NCBI GenBank assembly: GCA_016872775.1
Contig: VGZA01000048.1
Location: 1 to 45,678, forward strand
Direction of reading: 5' to 3'
Source: Planctomycetota bacterium
GTDB lineage: Bacteria; Planctomycetota; Planctomycetia; Pirellulales; Pirellulaceae
DNA: 45,678 nucleotides
The notes under the pieces were generated by a model, which had not been told where the DNA came from, did no database searches, and saw only the letters and a program-made list of their open reading frames with translations. Of this stretch, positions 27,694 to 34,981 are shown piece after piece; position 1 is the stretch's first letter, and every line of letters begins with the position of its first letter. The position numbers and the translations under genes were made by a program.

Positions 27694-27721
27694 GTGCGTT
27701 CGTTCGTCGAAATGCTCCGTT

Positions 27722-28279
27722 TCAAGAATCGGCCAGCACTTCCTTCAATTCATCTCTCAATTGTAAACGGGCCCGATGCAGGCGGCTTCGAACCGTGCCT
27801 ACCGGCAAGTCGAGAATCTCCCCGATCGTTTCGTAACAACAACCGTCGATTTCCCGCAGTACCAGGATCGATCGATAGTCGTCGCTCAACGATTCCATCG
27901 CCGCTCGTATTTGCTGCGCGCGCTCCTCACGCAATAACCGCTCCGCCGGCGCTTCACCGACGTCCGCAGGGTCGATTCCGGGCTGGTCGTCGCGGGCGTC
28001 AAGCGACTTTTGCGGACGACGGCGTCGCTGGCGGGATATCGTCATGTTGAAAGCGATCCGGTAGAGCCAGGTATAAAAGGCGCTTTGCCCTTGAAATGAC
28101 TCCAATTTGACAAATGCCTGCACGAACGCGTCCTGAACCAGATCCTCCGCTTCCTCCCGGTTGCCAATCACATGGACAAGCGTATTGAAGAGGCGATCCT
28201 GGTACTTGTGGACTAACCGTCCGAAAGCACTGGAGTCCCCATTCAGGGCGTCGCGTATTAGGTTTACGTCGTCGTTCAC
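27722..28279 (-). CDS. ECF RNA polymerase sigma factor
   Basis: This 185-aa sigma-70 family, extracytoplasmic-function type protein has region 2 at about 20-90 (LVHKYQDRLFNTLVHVIGN, EAEDLVQDAFVQAFVKLESF, FYTWLYRIAFNMTISRQRRR). Region 4 lies at about 120-178 (SLSDDYRSILVLREIDGC, YETIGEILDLPVGTVRSRLH), with the helix-turn-helix that reads the -35 element. The start is GTG 28279. The linked anti-sigma factor follows after 28 bases, and the lgt-like gene ends 12 bases upstream. The sigma factor is therefore embedded in an operon with folK, panC and lgt rather than standing alone. No autoregulated promoter motif was identified. Confidence 0.95.
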   Translation of the reverse strand: MNDDVNLIRDALNGDSSAFGRLVHKYQDRLFNTLVHVIGNREEAEDLVQDAFVQAFVKLESFQGQSAFYTWLYRIAFNMTISRQRRRRPQKSLDARDDQPGIDPADVGEAPAERLLREERAQQIRAAMESLSDDYRSILVLREIDGCCYETIGEILDLPVGTVRSRLHRARLQLRDELKEVLADS

Positions 28280-28291
28280 AGCCGCTCGATA

Positions 28292-29620
28292 CTATTGGAC
28301 GACCGGTTGCTGCGGAAAGTTCCCGGGCGAATCGCTTAGAGGAAATCGTACACCCTTCCGACCGCGCACGACGATGACCCAGACGGGAATCGCCGCCACC
28401 AGTATCACCAGGCTGATCCACTGCGAAATCGTCAGATTCGTTCCAAAACGACCCGCCTCATCGTCGCGAATAATCTCTTCCAAAGTCCGTGCAATCGGGT
28501 ACATCAGCATCAGCAGGCCGATCACCTCCCCGTCCCGCTGTCGCAGTGGGTAACGCCACCACAGCACCAGAAACAGCAGAAACGAACTCACGAAACTGTA
28601 CAATTGTATCGGATAGACAGGCAAGCTGCGGCCGGGAATCGCACCAATACTCCAGCTGTACTCCTTACGTCCCTTGACCGATCCGGGATCGTCCGTCTCC
28701 AGGTGCAAAACAGGGACCAGGTCATGGTTCGGGTCGAGTAACGCTTCGGACAAACGAGTCACGGCGCGGCCGTTAATCGACAGAATCCTGGCTCCTGGGT
28801 GAATTCCAGAGTCGGCTGCCGGCGAGCCCGCCTGTACCTCCGAAACGATTGGCGCGCCGTCGGACGCACCAGCCAGACGAATTCCGTGCAGTTGCCCCAG
28901 CCGGAATTGATGCCAATAGGCAGGACTTCCCTGAGGAAACCGTACGGCAAGCTGCTCGGTGGCGCAAACTCCGCTGAAACAACAGCCATGGCAGAAGCAA
29001 CCTATCCGGCCCACCGCCATCCCCAACGCCAGACTGGGGGCCCATAAATCGCAGTACGGCAGGATCGGCATGCGATGTCGCAGCGCAAAGCAAATGCCAC
29101 CGGCGAAACCGGCCAGCACCGATCCGTAAATCACCATCCCGCCTTCCGTGAAATTCAACATCTGTTGAACGGTCGCCAGAACCGTGGGCCGACGGAACTC
29201 ATCGAAATACTGAATCACATAGAACGCCCTTGCGCCCACGAAGCCCGCGACGCAGACCACGAACGCCAGCGAAGACAGCTGCTCGGTATCGCCCCCCATT
29301 CTCCGAGCCCGCGATAATCCTAACCCAATGCCCGACAACGCTCCCACCATGACGGTCGTGCCAAATCCTCGAATCGGCAAGCCCAACGGTCGGCCGTCGA
29401 CTCCGATTTCCTCGACTCTCGGCAAAACGAAAATAATCACGGCGCCGAACACGAGGTAAAGCGGCGCGCTGCCAAGGATCTCGCTCGTGGAACTGCCGCT
29501 TTGGCCGTACCATCGCCAGCACACGACCCCGGCTATGGCCCAGATTCCCAGCACCCATCCGAAACCGAACAGAGGAATCCCGGCAAGCTCGTGCGGCAGG
29601 TGAAGCAGCGTGTCAAGCAT
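28292..29620 (-). CDS. lgt: Prolipoprotein diacylglyceryl transferase homologue with PDZ-like insert
   Basis: This 442-aa polytopic membrane protein belongs to the Lgt family, which transfers diacylglycerol from phosphatidylglycerol to lipobox Cys. Landmarks are EGGMVIYGSVLAGF (159-172), GRIGCFCHGCCFSG (204-217), YPIQLYS (336-342) and YPIARTLEEIIRDDE (374-388), the last two matching the HPSQLYE and R239-containing segments of E. coli Lgt. Two things are odd. The canonical GRxGNFxN signature reads GRIGCFCHGCC, replacing the Asn residues with Cys/His. Residues about 250-310 form a PDZ-like segment (IVSEVQAGSPAADSGIHPG, ARILSINGRAV) inserted between the two halves. It is also about 150 aa longer than usual. 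ATG 29620 overlaps the panC stop (ATGCTTGA); GTG 29632 is an alternative start. Confidence 0.87.
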   Translation of the reverse strand: MLDTLLHLPHELAGIPLFGFGWVLGIWAIAGVVCWRWYGQSGSSTSEILGSAPLYLVFGAVIIFVLPRVEEIGVDGRPLGLPIRGFGTTVMVGALSGIGLGLSRARRMGGDTEQLSSLAFVVCVAGFVGARAFYVIQYFDEFRRPTVLATVQQMLNFTEGGMVIYGSVLAGFAGGICFALRHRMPILPYCDLWAPSLALGMAVGRIGCFCHGCCFSGVCATEQLAVRFPQGSPAYWHQFRLGQLHGIRLAGASDGAPIVSEVQAGSPAADSGIHPGARILSINGRAVTRLSEALLDPNHDLVPVLHLETDDPGSVKGRKEYSWSIGAIPGRSLPVYPIQLYSFVSSFLLFLVLWWRYPLRQRDGEVIGLLMLMYPIARTLEEIIRDDEAGRFGTNLTISQWISLVILVAAIPVWVIVVRGRKGVRFPLSDSPGNFPQQPVVQ

Positions 29621-30470
29621 CGTTTGAATCACCCAGGACGAGGTTATCGATCAGTCGTGTTTGGCCGACGCGCGCCGCAACCAGGATCACGGTCGCTGCT
29701 GTGGCCTCGGTGACCTCGGCCAGAGTTTCCGCATCCGCGACCGCAACGTATTCCGGCTGCGTTATGCCCGACTGGCGCAATTCCGACAGCACCGTCTCAC
29801 GCAACAATTCAGCCCTTGCCTCCCCGGCAAGGAACCGGTTTCGCGCCGCGCGTAATCCGCGTGAAATCGCGGTGGCCCGGTGCCGATCGTCCTGGCTCAG
29901 GTAACGGTTACGCGAACTCAGTGCCAGTCCGTCCGCCTCGCGAACGATCGGGCAGACACGGATCGCGATCGGCAGATTCAGGTCGGCGACCATCCGGCGT
30001 ATAACCAGCGCCTGCTGAAAGTCCTTTTGTCCGAAAAATCCGAGATGCGCCGGAAGGATCTGGAAAAGTTTCAACACCACCGTCGCCACGCCGCGAAAAT
30101 GCCCGGGCCGGCAACTGCCCTCCCAAGGCGCCGCGACCGACGACGGTTCGACGAATGTGGAAAAACCAGGCGGATAGATCTCTTCGGATCGCGGAACAAA
30201 GACCAGATCGGCGCCCGCCTGGCGCAATTCGGCGAGATCCTGATCAATGGTTCGCGGGTAGCGGCTGAAATCCTCACTCGGACCAAACTGCGCAGGATTC
30301 ACGAAAATCGTGGCAACCGTGGCCGTACATTCGCGCCGCGATGCCTCGATCAGACTCAGATGGCCCGCGTGCAACGCTCCCATGGTTGGAACCAGGCCCA
30401 CGCGTCGGCCTTGCGCGCGAAGCTGTAACACCCGTTCGCGAATCCGTTCGATGCTCTCGACGACTTCCAT
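29613..30470 (-). CDS. panC: Pantothenate synthetase
   Basis: This 285-aa protein has normal family length. It condenses pantoate and beta-alanine with ATP to form pantothenate, the precursor of coenzyme A, in the cytoplasm. Signatures are VPTMGALHAGHLSLI (28-41), with the HxGH-type nucleotide motif at 34-37, FVNPAQFGPSEDFSRYPR (56-73), FGQKDFQQ (146-153) and SSRNRYLS (185-192), the KMSKS-like loop. ATG 30470 was chosen; in-frame TTG 30494 and GTG 30488 would add eight or six residues without a better ribosome-binding site. The stop overlaps the start of the lgt homologue, indicating coupling. The folK stop lies 73 bases upstream, across a short repeat. Confidence 0.96.
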   Translation of the reverse strand: MEVVESIERIRERVLQLRAQGRRVGLVPTMGALHAGHLSLIEASRRECTATVATIFVNPAQFGPSEDFSRYPRTIDQDLAELRQAGADLVFVPRSEEIYPPGFSTFVEPSSVAAPWEGSCRPGHFRGVATVVLKLFQILPAHLGFFGQKDFQQALVIRRMVADLNLPIAIRVCPIVREADGLALSSRNRYLSQDDRHRATAISRGLRAARNRFLAGEARAELLRETVLSELRQSGITQPEYVAVADAETLAEVTEATAATVILVAARVGQTRLIDNLVLGDSNDA

Positions 30471-30501
30471 CGGTGCTTTCTGTGGCACTCCCAAGGGCGG
30501 A

Positions 30502-30542
30502 TCGAAACAAGTTTCGAGCTACGGCAACAAGTCTCGAGCTAC
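30502..30542. repeat. Palindrome plus 20-bp-period direct repeat in the folK-panC spacer
   Basis: TCGAAAC-AA-GTTTCGA (30502-30517) is a perfect 7-bp inverted repeat. Overlapping it, ACAAGTTTCGAGCTAC (30507-30522) recurs as ACAAGTCTCGAGCTAC (30527-30542) after four bases, differing at one position. The element fills most of the 73-bp gap between the folK stop and the panC start. It could be a dispersed repeat, an operator, or an mRNA processing hairpin. From memory, similar GTAGCTCGAAACTTG units recur in planctomycete genomes; this is not verified. Confidence 0.6.
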
Positions 30543-30543
30543 T

Positions 30544-31377
30544 TTACTCTTCCAAAACCTGAAGCAATGCCGAAAGTTCACGTCGAACCCCCTCGTCTTC
30601 AGCCAGGTCCAAGTGTAACACAGGGGCGCCGCGGCCAAGAGTAAGCTGGCAGTCGTCCGTTTTGGCGCGCGGCACACCCGATTCGGCGGACACGCACCCT
30701 TGGGTGCGACAAACGAGCAATAGGTTGGGAGGATCGGCGTGCGATTCCAGGGTTGGGCCCCGGATCGTGATTGCCGCGGCGGCCGCCGGCCTGGTTTGCC
30801 GGACCAGCTTCGCCAGTAATTCAGTGCAATGCCTCCTGGCGGCAGTTTCGCCCCAGAACTCCAGAACGAACGGCCGACAACGCAGATTGTTCCAGAGTTC
30901 CTGGAGTGGCTTCCCCGTACGCGGTTCGATCATGTCCGCGGCGATTTCGACCGCCGGTCGCAGGACGAAAGAACGCAACGCAAGTCGGGGGTGTGGCAGA
31001 CTCAGGTGGGAAGTTTCGATGATCTGCTGGCCCAGCAGCAGCAGGTCGAGATCGACGGTACGCGGACTCCATCGCTGCGATCGACTCCTGCCATGACGCG
31101 TTTCAAGCTCCAGCAGCGATTGCAGCAATGCGTACGCATCCAGCGATGTACGCATGCGGATCACGGCGTTAACGTAATCGGGTTGATCGGGCGGTCCACC
31201 CACCGCGCGGCTTCGCGTTAGTGAACTCACGGCATCGATCGTGAGCCCTTCGCACTGGCGCAAGTCCGCCAGAATTGTATTCCACATGCTTTCAGCGTCA
31301 CCCAGATTCGCGCCGAACGCGATGAGCCCCTGCTGGAAGGGCCCCTGCTGAATGGGCACTTGCTGAAGAGCGGGCAT
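30544..31377 (-). CDS. folK: HPPK (FolK) domain protein with unrecognised C-terminal extension
   Basis: This 277-aa protein has a standard 6-hydroxymethyl-7,8-dihydropterin pyrophosphokinase domain at about residues 18-165. The motifs are LIAFGANLGD (18-27) and the signature RWSPRTVDLDLLLL (102-115), whose Asp109 and Asp111 bind Mg-ATP, followed by PHPRLALRSFVLRPAVE. The enzyme catalyses the pyrophosphorylation step of folate synthesis. About 110 residues follow that are not part of HPPK (FVLEFWGETAARRHC, AITIRGPTLESHADPPNLL, GAPVLHLDLAEDEGVRREL); I do not recognise them. ATG 31377 was chosen because the longer frame to 31833 adds only arginine-rich sequence. The N-terminus holds a small internal repeat (VPIQQGPFQQG). 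It is the first gene of the folK-panC-lgt-sigma-anti-sigma run. Confidence 0.9.
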   Translation of the reverse strand: MPALQQVPIQQGPFQQGLIAFGANLGDAESMWNTILADLRQCEGLTIDAVSSLTRSRAVGGPPDQPDYVNAVIRMRTSLDAYALLQSLLELETRHGRSRSQRWSPRTVDLDLLLLGQQIIETSHLSLPHPRLALRSFVLRPAVEIAADMIEPRTGKPLQELWNNLRCRPFVLEFWGETAARRHCTELLAKLVRQTRPAAAAAITIRGPTLESHADPPNLLLVCRTQGCVSAESGVPRAKTDDCQLTLGRGAPVLHLDLAEDEGVRRELSALLQVLEE

Positions 31378-31873
31378 GGAAATCGCCGGCACGTTGGGAA
31401 TTGGCGAAAATACGACACGGAACAACGATGTTCGTAGTCTACCGACAGCGTGACAATCATTAAACCGGCGGAAGGAACAGCCCGCCCCCTCCCGCCGGCG
31501 ATAACGCCACTCGATCCGTGAGTGGCCCGATTGCACGGAGAATTCGCGTTGAAGCGATGAAGTCAGGAAACGAACAGGAAAAGCATGAGGGGGATCTCCC
31601 TTCCACGGCCAGAGCCGTCGACCGTCAATCCTTCGCTCGCCGCCCCCCAGGCTGCTTTCCAGTCCCGAAATACGGGAACAACACCATAATTGCAGCGCAG
31701 TTGACCTTGTCGACCGCTTCGTGCGAGTCGGGATGAATTCCTGTGCGAAATGGATCAGGTTCCAACGGCGTCGGCGCGCAATACTAGAATCATTTTTCAG
31801 CCGCTGCCGCTCACAAAAACTGGCAAAATCCACCAGTCTTGAAAAAACCGAATTCGTTTCGATGACGAGATCA

Positions 31874-31950
31874 CACTTCGCACAACGATCACACTACGTG
31901 CTCGCGAACAACTTTCATCGTTCGCGACAAGGAGCACATTTTGCGAAGTG
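31874..31950. repeat. Nested inverted repeats forming a potential long stem-loop
   Basis: Three arms nest in register: CACTTCGCA (31874-31882) with TGCGAAGTG (31942-31950), GTGCT (31898-31902) with AGCAC (31933-31937), and TCGCGAAC (31902-31909) with GTTCGCGA (31920-31927) around a ten-base loop; T31902 can pair in only one of the inner two arms. Two GATCACACT direct repeats (31869-31877, 31887-31895) overlap the left side. All arms are perfect. The layout could be a structured RNA or a pair of protein-binding sites. There is no trailing T-run fitting a simple terminator. Confidence 0.5.
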
Positions 31951-31965
31951 AACGCGTTTTGTCAA
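31938..31965 (-). promoter_or_regulatory. Possible sigma-70-type promoter reading toward folK
   Basis: On the minus strand TTGACA (31965-31960, perfect -35) is followed after 16 bases by CAAAAT (31943-31938, four of six matches to TATAAT). Transcription would run leftward through the inner hairpin toward folK with a leader of about 550 bases. The -10 match is weak and planctomycete promoter rules are poorly known, so this is tentative. Confidence 0.25.
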
Positions 31966-32113
31966 GCAACATCTGAAAAAGTTTTTTTTCGACAAACAAG
32001 ACTTGCAGTCGCTGGGCGTTTTTTCTTTCGCATTCTGGCGGACCGGTCGCAGGTCTGCTCGACGCGGGGGCCGGAGCCGAAACAGGCACTCGACATCGAT
32101 TCGTCCCTGCGAC

Positions 32114-32572
32114 TTAATCGGCGGGAACGGCGACCTTGACGACAATTTTTCGCACACGTTGCGGCTTATCCACAGCCACGCCGGGCATATGCGCGTCGTC
32201 GGTGGACATAAACGCGAACAGCCCGGGCTTGAGCAACAGAAAATTCCCGTCACCGTTGTACAATGCAACTTCTTTCTCATCGTCGTAGGGCATTTCCACC
32301 TTGAGATCGACAACTTGCGCGAAGCCGATTCGTTCGGCGCCATCGACGACGACATGCAGATCCCAGTATTTGCGATGCGATTCCCACTTGCACTCCGGCA
32401 GGAGCTTGGAGTCGTACTCCTGGGCCATGAAATAGAGCTGATTGCCGTCAATTTCGTGACGTCCGAGCGGGATCCGTGCGAGATCGGTATCGCGCAGGAA
32501 TGCGAGTGCCCGCGTCAGCACCGCGGGCATACCTTGATAGCGGTTTACGTTGACGAGTCGGTCGACGATCAT
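32114..32572 (-). CDS. YhcH/YjgK/YiaL (DUF386) family protein
   Basis: This 152-aa protein is near the normal length for this beta-sandwich family, which includes YhcH (sialic acid operons), YiaL and the EbgC subunit of Ebg beta-galactosidase. Members bind a metal and are thought to act on sugar anomers or lactones. Key positions are His66 and His73 in WESHRKYWDLHVVV (63-76), the VDGAERIG stretch, and His128 in FMSTDDAHMPG (121-131), probable metal ligands. ATG 32572, preceded by AAAGGGACT, was chosen over an in-frame start at 32647 that adds a basic tail. The gene is divergent from the alanine dehydrogenase gene with 196 bases between. No sugar-catabolic genes lie next to it. Confidence 0.92.
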   Translation of the reverse strand: MIVDRLVNVNRYQGMPAVLTRALAFLRDTDLARIPLGRHEIDGNQLYFMAQEYDSKLLPECKWESHRKYWDLHVVVDGAERIGFAQVVDLKVEMPYDDEKEVALYNGDGNFLLLKPGLFAFMSTDDAHMPGVAVDKPQRVRKIVVKVAVPAD

Positions 32573-32768
32573 GGGAGTCCCTTTCTTTCGGCGATGGCTA
32601 CCCGATTGGCGAACACAGTTCCGTCTGCGACAATTTTCTGGTCGCAAGCTCGGGGTTCGCCGTGATTATCACCCATCGCCCGGGAAGTTCCAATCACCGG
32701 TCGGCTTGCAGCGGCGTGACAGGCAGATGATGAGCGGCTGATGGGCATTCTTCGAGGGGGAACAGGCC
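32573..32768. promoter_or_regulatory. Divergent promoter region for the YhcH gene and the ald cluster
   Basis: These 196 bases separate two oppositely oriented starts, so they should contain both promoters. I did not find a convincing -35/-10 pair or a strong palindrome. The ribosome-binding site for ald is the purine run GAGGGGGAAC ending six bases before GTG 32769. Confidence 0.4.
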
Positions 32769-33884
32769 GTGATTGTCGGAGTGCCGAAAGAGGTCAAGCG
32801 GGACGAATATCGCGTAGCGATGTTGCCGGTGGGTGTCGAGGAGCTGGTGCGTGCGGGGCATCAGGTGCTGATTGAAAAAGGCGCCGGGCTCGGATCGGGG
32901 CTTGTCGATCAATCGTACGCCGAGTCGGGAGGCGAATTGGTATCCGGTGCAGCGGAGATTTTCGCGCGTGCCGAGATGATCGTAAAGGTGAAGGAGCCGC
33001 AGCCTTCGGAGCACGCGCTGTTGCGGCCGGGGCAGATTCTGTTCACCTACCTGCATTTTGCCGCGGACCGGGCGTTGACCGAGGCGATGATGCGGACGGG
33101 AGCATCTTTCCTGGCGTACGAAACGCTGCGCGACGAGCGCGGATTGTTGCCGCTGTTGACTCCGATGAGTGAAGTGGCGGGTCGCATGAGCATTCAGGAG
33201 GGCGCCAAGTTCCTGGAACGGCCGCAGATGGGACGCGGAATTCTGCTGGGCGGAGTCCCTGGCGTGGCGCCGGCGCACATCACGATACTCGGGGGCGGCA
33301 TCGTCGGTTCCAATGCCGCGAAAATCGCAGCAGGTTTCCACGCCGATGTAACGATCCTGGATATCAACATGGATCGGCTGCGATATCTCGACGACATCAT
33401 GCCGCCCAATGTGAACGTACTCTACAGTGACCGGCATGTGATTCGGGAGGAGCTGCGTCTGGCCGATCTTGTGATCGGCGCCGTGCTGATTCCAGGTGCG
33501 AAGGCTCCGCGCCTGGTGACGCGCGCTGATTTGAAGTTCATGAAACCTGGCAGCGTGATTATCGACGTAGCGATCGACCAGGGTGGATGTATCGAGACCA
33601 GTCGCCCGACCACACACAGCAGTCCGACCTATATCGAAGAAGACGTGGTGCATTACTGCGTGACCAATATGCCCGGCGCCGTCGGGCGTACCAGCACGTT
33701 TGCGCTCTGCAATGTGACGCTTCCCTGGGTAGCCTATGTGGCTCAGCGCGGTTTGCAGGCCGCCGTCGAGCAGTCGCCCGCGATCGAGTCGGCGCTGAAC
33801 ATCCACGACGGCCAAGTCACCAATGGTCCTGTTGCCGACACATTCGGCTTGCCCTACAGTCGACTCCGAGCGCGGGGCGTATGA
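32769..33884 (+). CDS. ald: Alanine dehydrogenase
   Basis: This 371-aa protein matches the usual length of NAD-dependent L-alanine dehydrogenase, which interconverts alanine and pyruvate plus ammonia. The N-terminal MIVGVPKEVKRDEYRVAMLP is diagnostic. Arg15 and Lys75 (VKVKEP) contact the substrate, and His96 (YLHFAAD) is the catalytic acid/base. The NAD-binding loop GGGIVGSNAA starts at 175, and IIDVAIDQGGC carries the conserved Asp. The start codon is GTG with a strong ribosome-binding site. The last bases (ATGA) overlap the mtnA start, so the two are translationally coupled. With the GDH fusion downstream, the cluster can assimilate or release ammonia through two amino acids. Confidence 0.96.
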   Translation: MIVGVPKEVKRDEYRVAMLPVGVEELVRAGHQVLIEKGAGLGSGLVDQSYAESGGELVSGAAEIFARAEMIVKVKEPQPSEHALLRPGQILFTYLHFAADRALTEAMMRTGASFLAYETLRDERGLLPLLTPMSEVAGRMSIQEGAKFLERPQMGRGILLGGVPGVAPAHITILGGGIVGSNAAKIAAGFHADVTILDINMDRLRYLDDIMPPNVNVLYSDRHVIREELRLADLVIGAVLIPGAKAPRLVTRADLKFMKPGSVIIDVAIDQGGCIETSRPTTHSSPTYIEEDVVHYCVTNMPGAVGRTSTFALCNVTLPWVAYVAQRGLQAAVEQSPAIESALNIHDGQVTNGPVADTFGLPYSRLRARGV

Positions 33885-34954
33885 CTTCGAGGCTATCCAA
33901 TCTGCCGACAACGCTGCGCTGGCTTGGGGATCGGCTCGGTTACCTGGCGCTGCTCGACCAGACGCTGTTGCCGACCGAGTGTCGGGAAATCGAGTGCCGG
34001 GATCTCGAAAGCGTCTGGCGGGCGATCCGCGAGTTACGGGTTCGAGGCGCCCCGGCGATCGGCATTGCCGCGGGATACGGATTGACTTTGGGATTGGGTC
34101 GGCTGGATGACGAGTCCGAGTTTTTTACGCGGCTGCAGCAGGCGCGCGATCGGCTGGCGGCTTGTCGCCCTACGGCGGTCAATCTCCATTGGGCGCTCGA
34201 CCGCGTCGTCGCGGTAGCGCAGCGGCTGCGTGGCCAGGCATCGATCCCGGTGATCCACCAGGCAATCTGGGACGAAGCGCGCCGCATCCACGAACAGGAC
34301 CGTGCAATCTGTCGGGCAATCGGCGTGGCCGGGGCGGACTTGTTGGAGGATGGATCGACCGTCCTCACGCATTGCAATGCCGGCGCCTTGGCCACTTCCG
34401 AACATGGGACCGCTCTGGGGGTGATCTACTCCGCGGCGGCCAGCGGCAAACGCATCCAGGTCTTCGTGGACGAGACTCGTCCGCTGTTGCAGGGTGCGCG
34501 GCTGAGTGCCTGGGAGTTGTCCCGGGCTGGCGTGCCGGTCACCTTGATCTGCGATTCGATGGCCGCGCAAGTCATGCGCGAAAAGCGGGTGCAGGCTGTG
34601 ATCGTTGGCGCGGATCGCATCGCCGCCAACGGCGACACCGCCAACAAGATCGGCACCTATTCGGTGGCTTGTCTGGCCCGCATGCACGCGATCCCGTTTT
34701 ATGTCGCCGCGCCGTCCAGCACCTTCGACTTGACGCTATCGCAGGGCGATCAGATTCCGATCGAGACTCGTGATGGCGGAGAAATCTCGGAGGGATTCGG
34801 CCGACGGACCGCCCCGGACGGTATCGGCATCTACAATCCAGCATTTGATGTAACGCCGGCGGAGTTGATCACCGCGCTGATCACCGAATTTGGAGTCATT
34901 CGTCCGGTTAATGCCGGCACGATTCGTGCGACCGTTGGCCCCAAGACCCATTGA
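33881..34954 (+). CDS. mtnA: Methylthioribose-1-phosphate isomerase
   Basis: This 357-aa protein is of typical MtnA length. It converts methylthioribose-1-phosphate to methylthioribulose-1-phosphate in methionine salvage. Family features are VRGAPAIGIAAGYGL (54-68), the catalytic Cys165 in LTHCNAGALAT, and the catalytic Asp245 in VGADRIAANGDTANKIGTY. The C-terminal NPAFDVTPAELITALITE is also characteristic. Relatives include eIF2B-alpha-like proteins and ribose-1,5-bisphosphate isomerases, but this set of motifs fits MtnA best. ATG 33881 lies in an ATGA overlap with the ald stop. No other methionine-salvage gene is in the window. The fusion gene starts 27 bases after the stop. Confidence 0.95.
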   Translation: MTSRLSNLPTTLRWLGDRLGYLALLDQTLLPTECREIECRDLESVWRAIRELRVRGAPAIGIAAGYGLTLGLGRLDDESEFFTRLQQARDRLAACRPTAVNLHWALDRVVAVAQRLRGQASIPVIHQAIWDEARRIHEQDRAICRAIGVAGADLLEDGSTVLTHCNAGALATSEHGTALGVIYSAAASGKRIQVFVDETRPLLQGARLSAWELSRAGVPVTLICDSMAAQVMREKRVQAVIVGADRIAANGDTANKIGTYSVACLARMHAIPFYVAAPSSTFDLTLSQGDQIPIETRDGGEISEGFGRRTAPDGIGIYNPAFDVTPAELITALITEFGVIRPVNAGTIRATVGPKTH

Positions 34955-34981
34955 CCCCAAGCATTGAAAGGAACCCGCAGC

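Larger units (their letters stand above)
31378..32113. other. 736-bp gene-free region between folK and the YhcH gene
   Basis: No frame here has believable composition or start signals. It lies upstream of the folK operon and downstream of the YhcH-family gene, both on the minus strand. It is locally richer in A/T than its surroundings (about 31780-32000, with runs such as GAAAAAGTTTTTTTTC at 31975-31990). It contains the nested inverted repeat at 31874-31950 and a possible minus-strand promoter at 31938-31965. It probably carries the folK operon promoter, and may encode a small RNA. Confidence 0.5.

Noticed and set aside
31378-31833. N-terminal extension of FolK by about 150 residues
   Set aside because: The added sequence is arginine/serine-rich with no family match, and the HPPK domain is complete from Met at 31377.
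31975-31990. GAAAAAGTTTTTTTTC as an intrinsic terminator for the YhcH gene
   Set aside because: The stem would be A-T only and there is no G/C-rich hairpin beside the T-run. Its distance of more than 120 bases from the stop also weakens the case.
32003-32665. A 220-codon plus-strand frame over the YhcH gene
   Set aside because: It is antisense to a recognised YhcH-family gene and has no start signals of its own.
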